A stretch of 64,000 bases of DNA from Augochlora pura (GCF_028453695.1 NC_135781.1:9051640-9115639); one strand, 5' to 3'; shown: positions 47,801-62,813, counted from the first letter of the stretch. The notes: a model not told the origin generated them from the letters alone. Made by a program: numbers and translations.

Positions 47801-50800
47801 AAACGGGGAAACGTTAGCGACAATCGCGAGGAACACGCCGGCCTTTTTTTCCAAACGGGCCGTTCGGTAACTAACGGGGCGCACGAAATTGAATATCATG
47901 GTACTACCCCGCCCGTGCTCCACTTTCGTTAAGACTCTTTTCTTGTTACTGATACGCAAACTCCGTTGCCGATAGGACACGGAAACCGGAATATGTAAAC
48001 TGTACGGAAGAGGAATTAATCCCTCCCGGGCATGACACTGGTGAGCGCGCTGCACAAACTTCCGCGTGTGCTAGATATTAGCACAGTGTACTGATCCGTG
48101 AATTTTCCTATGCGACTCGAAATTGTTATTCAATGCGGGCAGAATGTGGTTCATAAACCGGTGACGTTCTCGAGATATAATAAATAGCCCCTTCCCTCTA
48201 CTTGAAATATAGAAGCTGGAACATCTGCAATCTTTTCTAGAAAGTTTTACCCGATGAAAGTGTCCGACGTATACGCGACGTTTTTATCAGATTTTTACAT
48301 AATATGAAGACCGCTCAAAGAGATAGCTGTACAAGGAGCAAAGTAATATGAGAGGTGACTAACAGTAACAGGTTGTTTGTCTTTTATAACAGCAACAATG
48401 GATTATTAATAATGAGTTGTTTGTAGCTTACGAATCTCTGGTGTTTCATGCACTAGGGCTGGAAACGGCAAAAGGGATGAAATAAATTCGCAATGTCGTC
48501 GAGCGTTTCCAATTTAGATAACGCGTTTCGCAGCGCGCTCATGGGACCGTCAGCTTTTGTTCCAAGATACAGAGGACGTAAAATAATCCGAATCTGTCAA
48601 AGTACCAAATACACGGTGGATAAATTCACTTACATTATTCTTCGGCGGGAACGACGGCTCTGTATAATCGGCGCTGTAACGATAACCCAGCGGATTCGGA
48701 ACAGGCCCGGCCAGTGCCAATGCATTCACACCTCTCGTGCTTCCTTCGCCCTCGCTGTCAAGTGCTGTCACGCTCTCTGCGTTGCTGACACTTGAACCCG
48801 CTCGTATATCCGCTTTGACATCCGAGAGGTTACTGCTTCTGTCACTCTCTCGATATCGATCAGCGTTCGAATCTGTTTCTTCTGTAGAACCACCGAAAAA
48901 CAAACCAGCCGAGTCAGCACGGGGGCTCGATGACAGGATTTTTCTAATGTCACTCTTTCGACGGGGTATTGGACACGCTACTCGGCGGAATCGACGCAAC
49001 CAAATGCAGCGGACAGTAAAGTTAACATTTTATTTACCAGAGACAGCCGTATCAGTTTTACTAAAGACAACCGTATGAATTTATTATAGTTTTCCAACTA
49101 TTACTTAGCACGTTCGTCACCAACGTGTTTCAGCTACTGTTTTTAATCATTTTATTAAATACAACGTATCTTCATGTACCAAATAGTTGATCTCCGATTT
49201 TTAAAAAATGTTTAAAGATATGCTGACACGTTAATTCATAATAAAATTCTTAATAGAAATGTTAATTTGTAATCAAATCCATTGACTCCGATGCATTTAG
49301 AAATTTTATCCGAGCTTCGCAAAATCAGATAAAAAGTTCGCTCTAACAACCCTTAACAAAATTTGCTCTCCAGAATTGAAGTACAGTTGCGAAATATATT
49401 AAAAAGTTCAAATTGCCATCACATTACCATCTGTAATATCGCGTGCAACGTTGCTTCGAAAGCAATTAACAATTAAACGAAATTTTTAAATGGTTGAAAA
49501 TGAAAAAGTTCGTTCACGTATGTACGTTCGGTAACAAAAATGTTGGGATACTTTTTAAAAAGTAATAACTTCGTTAAAATTTTGTTGGATGATAGGATTA
49601 TTCTACTAAATAGTGGCTAAAAAAATTGTTTTCGAAAATTTATTGGGATGATAAAGAAATTAAGAAATGATCTTTTTCCAATTTTTCAATTGAAAGTTCA
49701 AGTTGCTTGTTCCAATTCAGAAATGATTATACTATACTATTCTATATAGATATATTTATAAAAAATGACCGAATAGTTTTAGGATTTGAAAGAGAGAAAG
49801 CTAGATAATAATTCGCGATTCGAAAGGTTTCGCAAGTCCCATTGCCTGTTAGGCCAACTGATAACCGCCGCTCATGTTGGTAGCGACAACGTTTCGAACA
49901 ATGAACAAGCCGCGTGTTGCGTCGACCCCACCCTTCCAGTTGCGGATTAAGCGCAACGTATCGGGCTCGTTTGCATTCAATAACCTATCCTTCATCCGCG
50001 GAACATTTTTCCGCATCGTTAGCGATAGATGCCGCCGATAACGGTCGGGCCTCCTCGGAAGAACGTTACAACGGCGAAATTACGAAATGACGAGTCACGA
50101 ACTCGAAAACAATGGAAAATTGCGCAGCTTGACTAATGGCGGTATAATTCATTCGAACATGATATTCCACTCACGCATATCAGTCTCCTGAGTCTGTGCT
50201 GTCCTCGGCCGGGGCTGTTTGATGCGGTCTCTGCACTGCAGAATGAGTATAATGATTACGCCAATCAGGATCACGCAGACGACCAATCCGCCGATGATGA
50301 GAATCAGTTGCCAATCGACTGGAATCAACGCTAAGCGTCACATTTGGTTAAAATCTCGAGTATTTAGCTCGGCGAGTTAGGACGACATTGGGTTTCTCTC
50401 TTTCCGTGTCTGTTCAGATTGTCTGAATGTGTCGTATCGTGAAAACAGGAAAAAGGAAAACGAACGGAAATGGCTGGACAGGGGGGGGGGGGGGGGGAGG
50501 GAGGATAAAATTCGGTAGCCGCGGCTGCGACCGACTGCTTAATGAGGCCGGCTAAATTTTACAAAGTGTACGCAAAATGTGCGTGGCGCGGCGCGTGTCG
50601 CTTAATTGAATCCCGTGGAATTTACGGTGTAACGCACACATCGGCAGAACTTTATAAAACGGCCGCTTGAATTATTTAAAATACCGAATACAGATCGTCC
50701 GAAGCAATTCGCGTATATAAGCGACGAATTTTCCGAATAACTTGCGCCGGTTATTCACTGAATGGATAGGATTGAAAAAGGGATGATTCCATGCACGTAA

Positions 50801-53345
50801 ATATGAATAAAAAGCGTAGAATATTCTTTTTTTCCGCGTCGAGAGGCTCGATTTTGCTCTTTCGATTCGCCTGGTTAATGCGTCCGGTCATTAATTGCTC
50901 CATCCACCTCTGATTTGCGTCGACGTCGGTGGTGCGGTGTACGTTTTCTTTTCCAAGTATCCGGGAGATAACGAAGAACTGGTTCAGAAATTCTTTTGCG
51001 GAAATACATTTTTTCGCGGGAAGTCGATTACATCGTAATTTGCAGTGAAGACAGGACCAGAACCTGAGGAAATTTTCTATTAAGACCGGCGCAGCGGGAA
51101 ATCCAGGTGCTGCAACTAGGGAAGCAGGCTTCCGCTCGTGTATCGCGCCCGAATCTGTTTAGTTCGGAGTTTCTCTGTGCTAATGCGTTCGCGGGCTTAG
51201 CGTGTCCCGCACGGATTGAATGAATCGCCGAAAATAGAATCTAAGAGGTCCCCGGAACGTGCGCGGAGCCCCCGAAAGTGGTCTATATCTCGTTCAAAAT
51301 TTGCTCGCGCGTTTCCCGGCTGTTCTCCTCGGCGTATTGCAGCGTTTGCTCGCGCAGAAGATTCAACGTCAACCCGACCGTTCCAGTCTCTCGCCCGCGC
51401 TTCCGCCGCTGCAAAAAACGGGATCGCTCGATCGGATGGATCAGATACCTGGGGGCGTTTTTCCGAAAAATGCAAAATCAGCAGCGGGCGCGGTCGCTCT
51501 ACGGGATCGAGATTCCGTCATTGCGTTTTCATTTGCCCGTCAAAAAGAGTCGATCGAAACCCGGCCGTACCAGAATTCGGTGCGTTTTCGCGGAGGTGAC
51601 CCTTGTTCTCCTGGTTGAGGATCCATTCATTTCTCGGTCGCGAACGCTTCGAGCGTTTTTCGAACCGAGAACGCTGCCAATTCCGCGTGTATCGCGTCAA
51701 AAAACGCGAAATTACGAGCTGTCAGAGAAACGCGGAATAGACGAAAGATGGAGAGGGGTGCCGTGTGTGGATGGGTGTGCGTATACGTATGTGCTTGTGT
51801 AATTTGCGTGTACGTGTGCGGGAAAGAGAGAGAGAGAGATAGAGAGAGGGAGAGTGATAAAAAAGGAAAAAGTTCAGTCATAATGGATATGAACTTACTG
51901 TGTGCCGTCAGCTTGATTATGACGGAATCCATGCCGAAGCTATTCGTGACCGTGCAGTTGTAATCCCCGAAGTACGTAGATATGGGATCGAGCAGTGTGA
52001 CAGTGCTGACGACCCTCTCGGCGGTGTATTCCTCCTGCACGTAGAAAGGCGTATTGTTCGACGAGAAATTGAGCTCGCGACCGGCGAAGCTCCATACCAC
52101 CGAGTCCGCTTTTGGCACAGATATCGCTGTACACTTCACCTGCGAAATCGAGGAAGAACAGTCGAATGAAAAAGGCCTCCGGTTCGACGCTTGTCCTCTA
52201 TGCCGCCGAATCGACCGATGTACATCGTGTTCCGTTTTAGACCGTTACCATGTGCGTCGACGAGCAACTACTGTCCGTTGCTCAGAAGAAATCACTGAGA
52301 AAAACGTAGAACCGATTTCTACCCTGCACAAGTAGGGCAAACGCGATTGCCTGCGATTGCTTGTAATTACTAATTAACATTTTTATCAATTTTTCATTGC
52401 ACGTGGGGATTACGAGTGAATTGCCCCTACGCCCGAAACGAGTGCCCTCTTTTGAGCAATGGGTAGTACGTGGCAGGACGATTAACCGGAGATAAAAGGT
52501 AAAAGAAGGCGCGAGAAGAAAAAATAAGAAAAAGTGCTCATCGCGCCCACCGGGATTTCCTCTGTAAAACATATATCAACGAGCGTACCACGGTTATGCC
52601 ATAAGTTACACGGCCGGCTCCGAGATTTCGAGACGACGCGCCTCGTCGTGCTTTCGCATACTTTCTATAAACGCCCGGCCCAAAATCCCGCGGGAGAAGT
52701 TACGAGGATGTAAATCGGAACAGACGGTGTTTTCGGCGGCTTTTTCCAGGACATCGTGAAACGACACGGCAAAATAAATGTCCCGCGATCTTGGACGGTG
52801 TCTTAAAAGACAATTCGTTCCGTTCGATCGCGGGATGATCCATACAGTGTCAACGTTGAAGGATTTTAACACGGATCGGAGGTGAACATGATCGGGAACG
52901 GTGGTGGTCAAAAGGAATCGATGAAGAATACCTTGACGACTCCCTCGTCCGGCACGTACTGAACCCTCTGCGACTCGATGCTCGGAGGCGCACGGATGTA
53001 GATGTTCGCGTAGCCCGTCAATTTCGGGAAGCCGGGCACGTAAGCTTTGCAGAAGTACCGTCCGGCGGTCTCGTGATCCACAGCGACGCTTATGTTTGGT
53101 GTAGAGGCGACCTGTCGCTCCGAGTCCTCGTGGTACCAGCGTATCTCCGGGGTCGGGTTCCCATCGACGTTGCATTGCAAGATTTCCTTGGCGCCGTATT
53201 GCGTCTCTACCGAGACCGGTGGGTGTCGAAACTGCGGCCCGTCTGCGGAATTGAATTTTGACCTCCGGCAATCCCTCGAGATTGATGCGACAGTGTGGCA
53301 AGCGAAGCGAGAGATATAGATAGGCAGAATACGAGAGTGAGAGAA

Positions 53346-53384
<39 letters not shown>

Positions 53385-56300
53385 AGGCTGAGACGGGGGT
53401 GGAAGAAAAAGAGCGCCACGAGATCGCTTCTCTACGGGCGCGTCTCCGCCGCCATTTTCTACAACGTTACGCGGGATCACGTTCGCCGTTCTCAGACCAG
53501 GAAAGGTAACCATAAATCGCGAAGACGCTCCAAAAATACACGGACAAATGCTCCCTGAAGAGGTCCAATTTATCCTCCTCCTCCCAGGTCTTTTTGACAA
53601 GCGTGATCTCGAATTTCGCTGATGCCCCGCGCGAGAAGCTCACGAAACTGGATCCACCGGCTAAATAGCCGGGCGAAACGGTATCGGAGTGGCCCGTTGG
53701 ACGGGCGTAGCAGATTATAGAAGAAAGGGTGAGTCAGCGAATAGTAATGCGTAGATTCGGTCTCGGAGTCCCGTAACGCTCCGCGTCTGTCGGGGGAATT
53801 TAGTAATTCTACGCGAGCGGTATCATCCGCGGGAATTATTCCGATTCTCCGAGCCGAAAATTTTCCCGGGCAAAGCCGGCGCACTCACAGGTTATATCCA
53901 GGGTCTCGGTGTCCTCGCTTTTCCCGACGTCGTTGTGGACCTCGCACTTTACGATAGCGTCGTGAAGATCGCGGGTCGCGTTGTGGATGATCATCTCCGT
54001 GGTGTAGTCCCCGATGACCTTCTTCTCGTTGATAAACCACCTGGGAAGAGCAGAGCAAGAGGATAGGCCGGTGAGTGTGTAATTGCACGATAATATGCGA
54101 GGCTCTCCGGCAAAAAGAGGCCACCGGCGGTCGACCAGCCAGCGGTGAAAAAAGCTCGAGGGATAATTATGCATTTTTTAATATTCTCTGTTCGTACCGG
54201 CGCGGCACCGCGCGACCTGCTCTCTTTCTCTTTTCACCGACGTCGTTCATTTCTCGCTCCGTAATCCGTTTTTCCGAACCGTCTCCGTATATTTGCGGCC
54301 GCGGAACAAAACCGTCTGCCGCGTTTCTCAAAAATCCGAGCGTATATCAAGCTTAAGCTCGAAATGCAAAATTTCTGTTACGAACTAAGGGAAAATCCAG
54401 TTCATTTGTCTAATGAAACGAAACCTCAGAAGTCAAACTTTATCATGGACCATAGTCTTTCTCAGACCCCGCAATTTATATATGACAATTACACGTAAAA
54501 ACTACTATAACTGTCATCTGCTAAGAAACCGTTTTGAAACTAACGAAGTGACTAGACTGCTGCACGTTCAAATTTTTATGGATGAATTCGGAGGAGATGG
54601 ACATACGAGGTCTGTCCCTAGAATATCCGACCTCTTTGAGTACTCAATTGTAAAAAGCAAGCATGGACCATTTAGGGGAGTACTTTAGGAGTACCTTTAC
54701 CATTCGTTTACAAATTGAAGAAAAATTGGAGCAGTTAAATTTTGGAAAAATCTGTTCCATATTAAAGCTTATGTCATACTATTTTGAGGACGTTATCTCT
54801 TAGCGTTATTTAGCTCTTCACTTCTACAGTGAACCGAAACACAATAGATTAAATTTACGCAAGCCTGCAAAACGTTTTGTAACATGCATTGATCATTAAA
54901 TTATTATACTGGTTTAGAAATACTTATTTATGCATAATATAGTTCACAATTCATATAATTCGTCATGTTACGATTCCAAGTTTTTGTGCAATGATTTTTA
55001 TGCTTACATGGTTACTAAATACATTATTATGTTTATCATTAGTCTCGGTAATCATCCTGGAAGATGTAAAGAATAAATGGAAGATAGATACTGCTCGTCC
55101 ATATAACTTTGTTACAATTGAAATTTCATCTCAGTTCGTATAGACTCGAGAACAACAGCAAAGATCTTTCAAGTTCAGAATTAGACCATATTCATGTTGA
55201 AATGCTGACACTGAATCAAGATTTCATATGGGGATGCAACCGACCCGTGACCGCGTTACAGAAAAGGTGCGCGGAAGTATTGAAAATCGCGGCGGGATTG
55301 ACGCACGGAATTGCGAGCCGCGCGAGAAAAGCACGGGACATCGGATGTTTTGTCTCCCATTCATAGCTGCCTCCTACGCCTGTCATTTCTTTCGTCGATC
55401 GATACGAATTTCCGTGTCGACAAAAGGAACAAAGACGTGGAAACGATAACCTCTCTTGAATTAGTTCCGGGAGTAGCGTCCCCGGAGCGATCTTCCTCGA
55501 GATCGTAGTTTATGCTCGTCCCGGGTAGCGCGGCGGCGGCATCGCGTCGGTGCGGCGTCGCAAGATTTATATCGGTCGGCGATGGAAAAATCGATGAAAA
55601 GGGCGGCAAGAATCGTTTCGGATGGTAATAAATGAGAGGAGCAGTTCTTTTCAACGCTCGAATCGCGCTCACATACGTTACCGAAGAGAAGGCGTAAGTG
55701 GAACAAGCGCGGCAATCGACGGGTTCGTGTCTTCGGTGAAAAGTACTGTAGATACTCTCTTATTTGACGATCTATTTTTGTAACATCGTAATAGCAAATA
55801 CTATATAGTAACTTTATTTATGTTCTGCATTAGTTGATGATATATTTAATTAATATATATTTAAATAATATAACGATCAGAATTTTATTTGAATTATTTG
55901 AGTAAGGGTGTCTTTAGTGTATTTAGGCCTACAACATGTTCTGCAAGCATCACGAAAAAATAAAAAAATAAATACAGAGAAGTAAGGGACTTTGAATCAA
56001 TCTATGATTGTAGCATCCTCTGAAGGATCCATTTGAGAAAGTATCATTAGGAATCTATACGTTTCGATGTCTGACATTCATATATGTATGCTTACGATAC
56101 CGTGATTCTTTGTCATAAGGAATTGATACTGGTTGAACATGTTCACGATCCATCACTAGCTACGATAGACCTCCATCAAAATCGCGTTGCTAATAGCTAT
56201 AGAATACACTGCCTCTGCAACGAGTTTTATTATTTTGCACGAGAGCGAACAAGCGAACGCGCAGTTTCATCGTAAACGAGTCTCGATCGCGGCAGAAAGG

Positions 56301-59300
56301 AGCTGCGAACATGTGTTGGTCATACGACTCCGATTTGACCTATAAAATTTGGGCGCAGCGACGAAAGTTGCACCGCTTAATTAAATCCCGTTTACCTTCT
56401 CTCTTTATCTTCGCGGAGAGCCCCGTCCTCAATACGGGGGCCCGGCACGAAAGCGGACCATTCACGTGACCGTCGTCCGCTTTCGCTTTCATTACTCCGA
56501 GATCTTTCAATCGTCGGGACAAAACACAACAGTGAACGCGTGCACGGCCGCGCTCGCGCGCACACGTTCTGTCCCCGAGAACTCGCGGAACCATCGAAGC
56601 GGACAACAAGACAACGCGTAATGCGACGCACGACCAGTTAACATTGTCTTAAACTTTACATTGTACCTCCTTTTGTTGGCTACATAAATTATTCGCTGCT
56701 CCGTGCCGCAACCGATTGCTCGCTAATTTCGCCATTGTCCGCTGTGCGCAAGCCGTCCCTGGCTAAGACATCGATCCTTGCTTCGCTAAGGCACGGGAAA
56801 CCTCGCGCTCCTGATTCCGGAAATTCGCGGTTTCTTTCCATTTCTCGATGTTTGGTGGCTATTCTACCCGTACGGTGTATAGTAGGGAATTTGTTTAAAA
56901 AAAATAGTAAAAAATTGGTCCGAAAACTTTGTCCTTTCTGAGGTAATTGTACGTATAGAACGCGATATTTTAATATTGCTCCTTTGATTTAATTAATAAA
57001 GCGACACTGTCCTTCTCTTAAGCAGTTTTCAAATTCCTGTCCACTCATTAACTTCTTTATCAACAGAATTCTTCTTGGTAAGTGATAAGTAGTATCATAT
57101 TCACCATTACCTGTGTCTTATAAAGTTACCAATCTTATAAGTTACCAAAAACCCGTGGAGCACGTTACATTTAAAATATTTCGTTATTATCTTAATTTCT
57201 GTTTTCTGTTCGATTGAATTAAATTCAGAGAAATATGCATTGGAGACACATATATACATAATTATAAAAGAAAATTCGTTTTGTAGTCAAATAAAACAAT
57301 GTTCTGCTAATTTTCGTGAAATTGTACTAGACAATAGCAGTATGTTATTTCCAAATATTCTGTTCTCGCAAAAAGAATAAAATAGTTCCCTCACTTTTCG
57401 GTGATAAATATTTCACTATGCAACGTAGCAGACATCGTAGCTAGAATGTCGAACGAACGAATTTCTGCTCCCTTTGATAGCTAAAAGGGGGGTGGTCCTT
57501 TCAATGTCCTCGTTGAAACTCGAAACTGGTTTCAACATTATCTTTGGAAGCGCGTAGAATCTCTACTCTAGCGTCGAAGACGTAAGCACGAGTTGAAGTT
57601 GCAACGGGTAACTTAGATGACGAGCGAACAAATTTTCTGTCTGCGACAGTTGCGGAGGTCGGCCGCCCCGGCATGCAACATTGTAACGAGGCCGGTTTGG
57701 ATCGTCGCGCGGTGTGCGGTGTCGAATATCGATTATCGGCCTCTTGTTCGCCGGCAGCGATACGAGCAACCGGAGCCCGTGGACTCGCGTTATTCGCGTG
57801 CTACCGCTCACCTGTATTCCACGTTCGATGGATTGGCCTCGGCACGACATCTGAACCGGAGCTCGGTCCCCTCGATGATGCGGCCATTCTTGTCCAGGCC
57901 AGACCGGATTCTCAGGGACACTTTCGGCGCGTAGCGAACCTGAAAACCGAGATACAGCCGTTTGATAGAGCGCTACACGGGATGCTCGAAACGTCACGCG
58001 AGCCGATGCTCAAACTTTCATGAGCATCGCCGCGCCGTGACACGATCGATCCCTGGAACGGAGGCGGCTGCCTCGCGTGACTGCAGGAGTGCCTCGCGTA
58101 CTTTATTCGCCGTCGTACGTAATTCCTTGGTAATTAATATCGGCCGGTGACAAGTAGTTAAACGATGTTCCTAAGAACGAACTGCGGCAGACGCATCGGC
58201 TTTGATCGCTGAACCGATGCACGGTGGCCTAAAACGCGATTCTATCTAAGCGAAATGGTTTTTGCCGCTATGTGTATTTCACTCTACGCGATTATACATA
58301 TGTATGTACTTCATATATGCATTATAATCGTACAGTTTGTACATATTGTATAAATATGAGTTTAAAGTAGACTGTTTTCGATGAAGTACAATATAGACGT
58401 AAATTATTACACTTCCCCATGATTTATATTACTTTTAAAAAAGTAATCATAACTTTGGCTACGTAGTATTAAATAATATATATTTGAATAGAGAGATTCA
58501 TGATAAATTATCTCATAGAAATATTTTTGTAAGTTTAGTAACTGTAAAGGATGTGATTTGGTAGTTCTAATGTTAACGACTTATGGAAGGGAAGACTCAG
58601 ATAAATGCTGATAACGATCAGGAGGTACGCTTACGTGACAGTCGCTTAATATTACATTCTTAGCTAATTGGCAAAGTTCAGTTTGCTTGGGGTGGACACC
58701 CTCTGTAAGAGCAGTTTCAAAAGTGTGTTCCCTTTACTGACGGTCGTCTCCTAGTTGTTGCGACATCGATTTTGTTTTTTTTTTCAGCAAATATAATCCG
58801 ACTCATATATTTCAGTTTTCATCAATACTCATCATTTATAAAAACATTTTAGTCAAAATAAAGGTAGGTTCATTTCATTTTTCTGACACAACAACGAGTT
58901 TTTCGTAACATATCTCTCATATTAGAGGTAAAAAAAACAATAGAGAAAAACCTGCATATTAAGTTTCCTACGTAATTAATTAAATCCGTAATACATTTAT
59001 GATAATTTTGTAAATACAAATATAGAAATATTAAGTAAATCTACAATATATTTATTTCGCACAGAATTTCAAAATTTTTCTCATACTGACATAATAACCG
59101 TATTAATAGTTATATTATTGAAATAATTATGTGTTTCGTTAAATGAACTCTAACGAATCACGTACTAATAACAAAAAGCAGACACGTTACACAAAATACG
59201 TTGTTATATCACGAAAACGAGATTAATCTATCGTTATTTCGGCCGCTGCATGTTTGACTGGGCGGAATAAAGCAGCACGTTCCCGTGTAAAAACGTAAAT

Positions 59301-59747
59301 TGCGGAAATGGTCAAAAGTAGCTCTCCGTTGTAAGACGATTACACCGCGGACCAGTTTTCGGAACACCCCGTTAATTATTCTTCTGCCCGTTACCGTGAC
59401 TCCGGCCGGTTTCGCGCGGTCTGTGTTAATCTCGTTCCTCCGTTCGAAAAATGGGTTGTCGAGGAGAATGTGCAAAAGCCCCGAATCCCTTTCTAGCTGG
59501 GATGGCCCAGTTTTCTGGGTTCTGTTCTCCTCTCGTTCGGACTCACCTCGACGCGCAGCTTGGCGTTCTGCGGCGTGCGGTCAGCCGCGTTCTGACTTTG
59601 GCACGTGAACGTCGTGTTGTCGTGGTCCTTCCGCGGCATCACCGTCAGGACGGATTTCACGGTGTAGAGAGGGCCGTCGTCGAACAATTCTTTCGTCGTC
59701 TTGATACCCTCGTGCAGCACGTTCCCTAAGCCGTCGATCCACGTGAT
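44884..59747 (-). CDS. kirre/rst: Kirre/Roughest-type Ig-superfamily adhesion receptor, 3' part
   Basis: Ten exons: 59747-59547, 57939-57812, 54040-53889, 53242-52932, 52139-51899, 50318-50175, 48881-48634, 47787-47552, 46321-46192, 45612-44884. They join in frame to 2520 nt (839 aa plus stop). The first begins at ITWIDGLGNVL inside the second Ig domain, so signal peptide and first Ig domain lie past 64000. Ig domains 2-5 show TFTCQSQN, RFRCRAEANP/VKCEVHN, LQCNVDGNP/RYFCKAY and VKCTAIS/YNCTVTN. One membrane helix (LILIIGGLVVCVILIGVIII, exon 6) precedes a ~450-aa tail with DSNADRYRESDRSSN, a PPPY WW-ligand, GLIN-TAFG and EETHYASSS blocks. This is the insect Kirre/Roughest (Neph1-like) receptor that pairs with Sns/Hibris in myoblast fusion, nephrocyte slit diaphragms and eye patterning. 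The tail ends AIIQ, not the PDZ-type THV. The acceptor at 45612 has a weak pyrimidine tract. Confidence 0.9.
50481..50497. repeat. G17 homopolymer
   Basis: Seventeen consecutive G (C on the kirre strand) in the intron before the transmembrane exon. Its length is prone to sequencing error. Confidence 0.85.
51823..51857. repeat. (GA)n tract in kirre intron
   Basis: A degenerate GA tract within ~75 bp of the donor of exon 52139-51899; pyrimidine-rich on the transcribed strand. Confidence 0.75.
53333..53384. repeat. (GA)n microsatellite upstream of a kirre acceptor
   Basis: About 50 bp of GA, i.e. CT on the kirre strand, 90-140 nt upstream of the acceptor of exon 53242-52932. It could act as a polypyrimidine enhancer of that exon. 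Confidence 0.85.
54041..57811 (-). other. 3.8-kb kirre intron splitting the third Ig domain
   Basis: This intron lies between the two halves of the third Ig domain (exons 57939-57812 and 54040-53889). It is GC-rich at 54050-54360 and 55230-56900, AT-rich elsewhere. No exon, RNA gene or transposon with clear ends was found. The open frame at 54413-54688 on the other strand is unrecognised. Confidence 0.6.
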
Positions 59748-62700
59748 CTGCAATCAAAAAGCATCGGGCACTGAAATTTCATTTCTTCGAAAGACTTTAT
59801 CTTTGTTGCCAGGAATTCTGTCTCGACACCGGATCCTAACCGAAACCTGGTTAACTAACTGAAAGTTTACTATAACTTATATTACGTAGTCTTTACTATA
59901 ATTTAAGTATACTGAATGCGCTAAAAAGATATATTTTATAGTGAGTTTAGGACTTTAAAATATATCTTTATCAAATGAACGAAGCATTATAGAAAATACA
60001 GTAACAAACACCGCAAATAAATGTGATTGTTATATTTACAATAATGGATAATCACATATAATTTATCAGTTATTCAAAATATCAAATGGCTTGAATGAAA
60101 AATAATAAAATAAAAACAAAATTAATTTCCGGACAAAAATATCTTAAATATTATCTCAACAGATTTCCTAAAAAATAATGGTGTAATAATTATAAAGAAA
60201 ACCCTGAAAGAATGCAATAGAGAAAAACTTCGTCAAAAGTAATAGTACTTCATTAAACGTTAAGAGAAAGAAAGGAAAAATATTACCAACAACCATGAAA
60301 ATAATTAATTACCTGCTATAATTACGTATTAACTGCCAGCGGTTTCAAATTACGTGTGATTAGATATGTAAAATTATAGTTATAAAAAATGTATAATTTT
60401 ATTATAAAAGATTTGATAATTTTTCAGATAATGATAATGTCCCATTTAATACGTGTTCCATTCATAGTAGTTTTCCTTGAGATAAATGGAACTGATTTGC
60501 ACGAAAGCGTAATTACAAATAAAAAGTTCGATCTCGTAACCTGCTCTTAGCATGAGTTACAGTTCCATTTTGTGGGTTGCAACCGCTTATGAAGAATCGA
60601 TACTGATTGTGGTTACGGTTACGAATTCCGTTTTAGAGATGTCTGATCGTAATCCGCCATTACCGGGTTAATCCAGTTATTATTGAGAACCGAGTCTGAT
60701 AAAAGAACAGAAGTTACATTTTTTTATATCTTGTCGGTGTGTTCTCGATACTAATTATATACTGCTACTTTCGTAAAATAGTTTTCGTAACTTATATAAT
60801 TATATAATTTAGAATATTCGTTTCATTCAATAAACTGTAATTATAGTTTGTACGGAGCGCATTAATTCCCTTCAATCTTCTTATTCAAAATATTTGGTCC
60901 ACGTTTCTAAAACGGTTTAGATATTAATCAATTGTTTATCCCTGTATCGGTCTCATCCTACCAGAGTATAGTGGGTAACAAGAAAGCGAACATAGTTGGC
61001 AAATCGACCGCATCCCTCCAAGGAAGCAAAACCGTGACCAACGCCATTTCATTGGATACAGCGAACACATAGAACTGGAACAAAATATGGGATAGAACGA
61101 GAAAAACAAAACCCACATTGTAGAGAAGTTCTTTCAACAAATGCCAACTCACAACGTGACCGGAAAGGAAAGAACGGTTCCCACGAGATTCCGATCAGGA
61201 AACTGAAAAATAATTCTCAAGTATCTACTCAAAGTTGTAGAACCACCTTTCTGTAAGGTAAAGTAGCCATTGGTTTCCGAGCACTCACAAACAACTACCT
61301 ATTGTTCACAGGTAGGAAATACCAAATCCGAAACTAGATATTATGTACTAAACTTTTTCTTGGACCAGCAAACATCTTTGCTAAGAGGTACCAAGAGTTC
61401 GGACAATAATTACTAAACCGAAGAGTAACCGATAATTAAAAATCGTTAGTCTATACCTATTTCCTTTGTACGATAGATGGCAGCACTTGTATCAACAATT
61501 TTTATAATAAAAATTCTGATTTGCAAAAGAAAGCAGTGCAACCGAAACTAAATTTCGCAGGGTAATTTTCTGACGTATCACTGTGCAACCTTTCCAAGGA
61601 TAACATTAAATTTATAATTCGCCGAGGCTCTTCCGAGTAAAGAGTTCTCCCGATGTCTATTAGCGTGTAATTTCAAGGAGATTTCCACGAAGAAATCTGT
61701 CAGACTTTGTGAGGAGCTTATCAGCCGGCACAAAGAGTGCATCAGGGGTCGAGCGAACTCGCTGGAAGTGGAAACGGGCCGCGCATAGCGGAAGTTATTT
61801 CATTACAACCAGACGCCGTCATATTTTATTCAATAATTCGGCTACGATCGATCCCCGTGATCAGGTTCGGAACGACTTTACGAGTAACGGAGCCCTCGGC
61901 CGGCCGAGTTTCCGGTAACCACGGCCGGGGCTTCATCTCGTGAGCAGCCCGCTCTCTGCACTTTCAAATTTTCCCGGAATTAATTCATTCCTCGCGTCCC
62001 CCTGATTGAAAATTCGCCCTCGTTACGAGCTCGGACCCGGACGAGGCAGCGTGACGTCTTTCGTCCCGATCGCGGGACCCGCAGCTCGTTTCCGGTGACA
62101 TCAATCGACGGGACCGGACGACCGTGAATCCTGTTGTTCGAATCATTCTCCTGTCCAGTCTCGGTCGAATGCCCGTGTGATTGGGTAGGCTCGTATGGAA
62201 ATCGATCTGATCGGCACTAATTAGAAATCTCGCGACACGAATCCGACGCGGTCTGGCGTTAATACTGATGCTTCCGGTCAGAAACGCCGCTGCTCGCTCG
62301 CAGATGAATTAACAACTCGGTGGTCCCAGAATTGGAAACTTAATGGAATGCTTCTTTACTCTTGCGTTGCTATTCGGGTCGCTGTTTCCGACTTTGCGGT
62401 AAAATCGATAGATTTGGTAGAAGATTATTTCGGTAAGACTTTTGTATTTGTGACAAGGTATCTGTGAATTGTGATAATGTACAAACTAATGCGATGCATG
62501 TAAAGTGAACGTTGTAATATAAAGGAAAGAATTGAAAAAAAGACGTCTGATTTTGATCAATTTAAAATTCATCTATTAATGTTATCAATATTTCATTTTT
62601 AAGATGAAAAATAGGCGCATTTTTCAGACAGGGAGAATTTTCTTCACATTCTATGTAGGATTGTGAACTCTTATTAAATGAACAAAAAATTGTAGTCAGT

Positions 62701-62813
62701 GGTAGGAGTCTGATGGACATCCCTTATAGGAACCACTTGATTGTGAGAACCAACATGTCTTCCAACAGATGGTAATTGGAGTTCTACCGTATCTCAAATA
62801 ATAAATTAACGAA
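59748..62813 (-). other. Upstream kirre intron sequence
   Basis: This is the intron upstream of the first visible kirre exon. It is AT-rich to about 61600, GC-richer at 61700-62350. No open frame resembles the missing first Ig domain or a signal peptide, so those exons must lie beyond 64000. Confidence 0.6.

Noticed and set aside
52606..53301. 231-codon open frame, minus strand
   Set aside because: It runs through the fourth Ig exon of kirre in a wrong frame; the true frame carries the Ig cysteines and tryptophan.
54413..54688. 91-codon open frame, plus strand
   Set aside because: Antisense within a kirre intron, no recognisable domain. Kept as intron sequence.
60936..61152. Hydrophobic minus-strand frames as a kirre signal-peptide exon
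   Set aside because: No Ig-domain sequence adjoins them and no splice pattern links them in frame to the exon at 59747.
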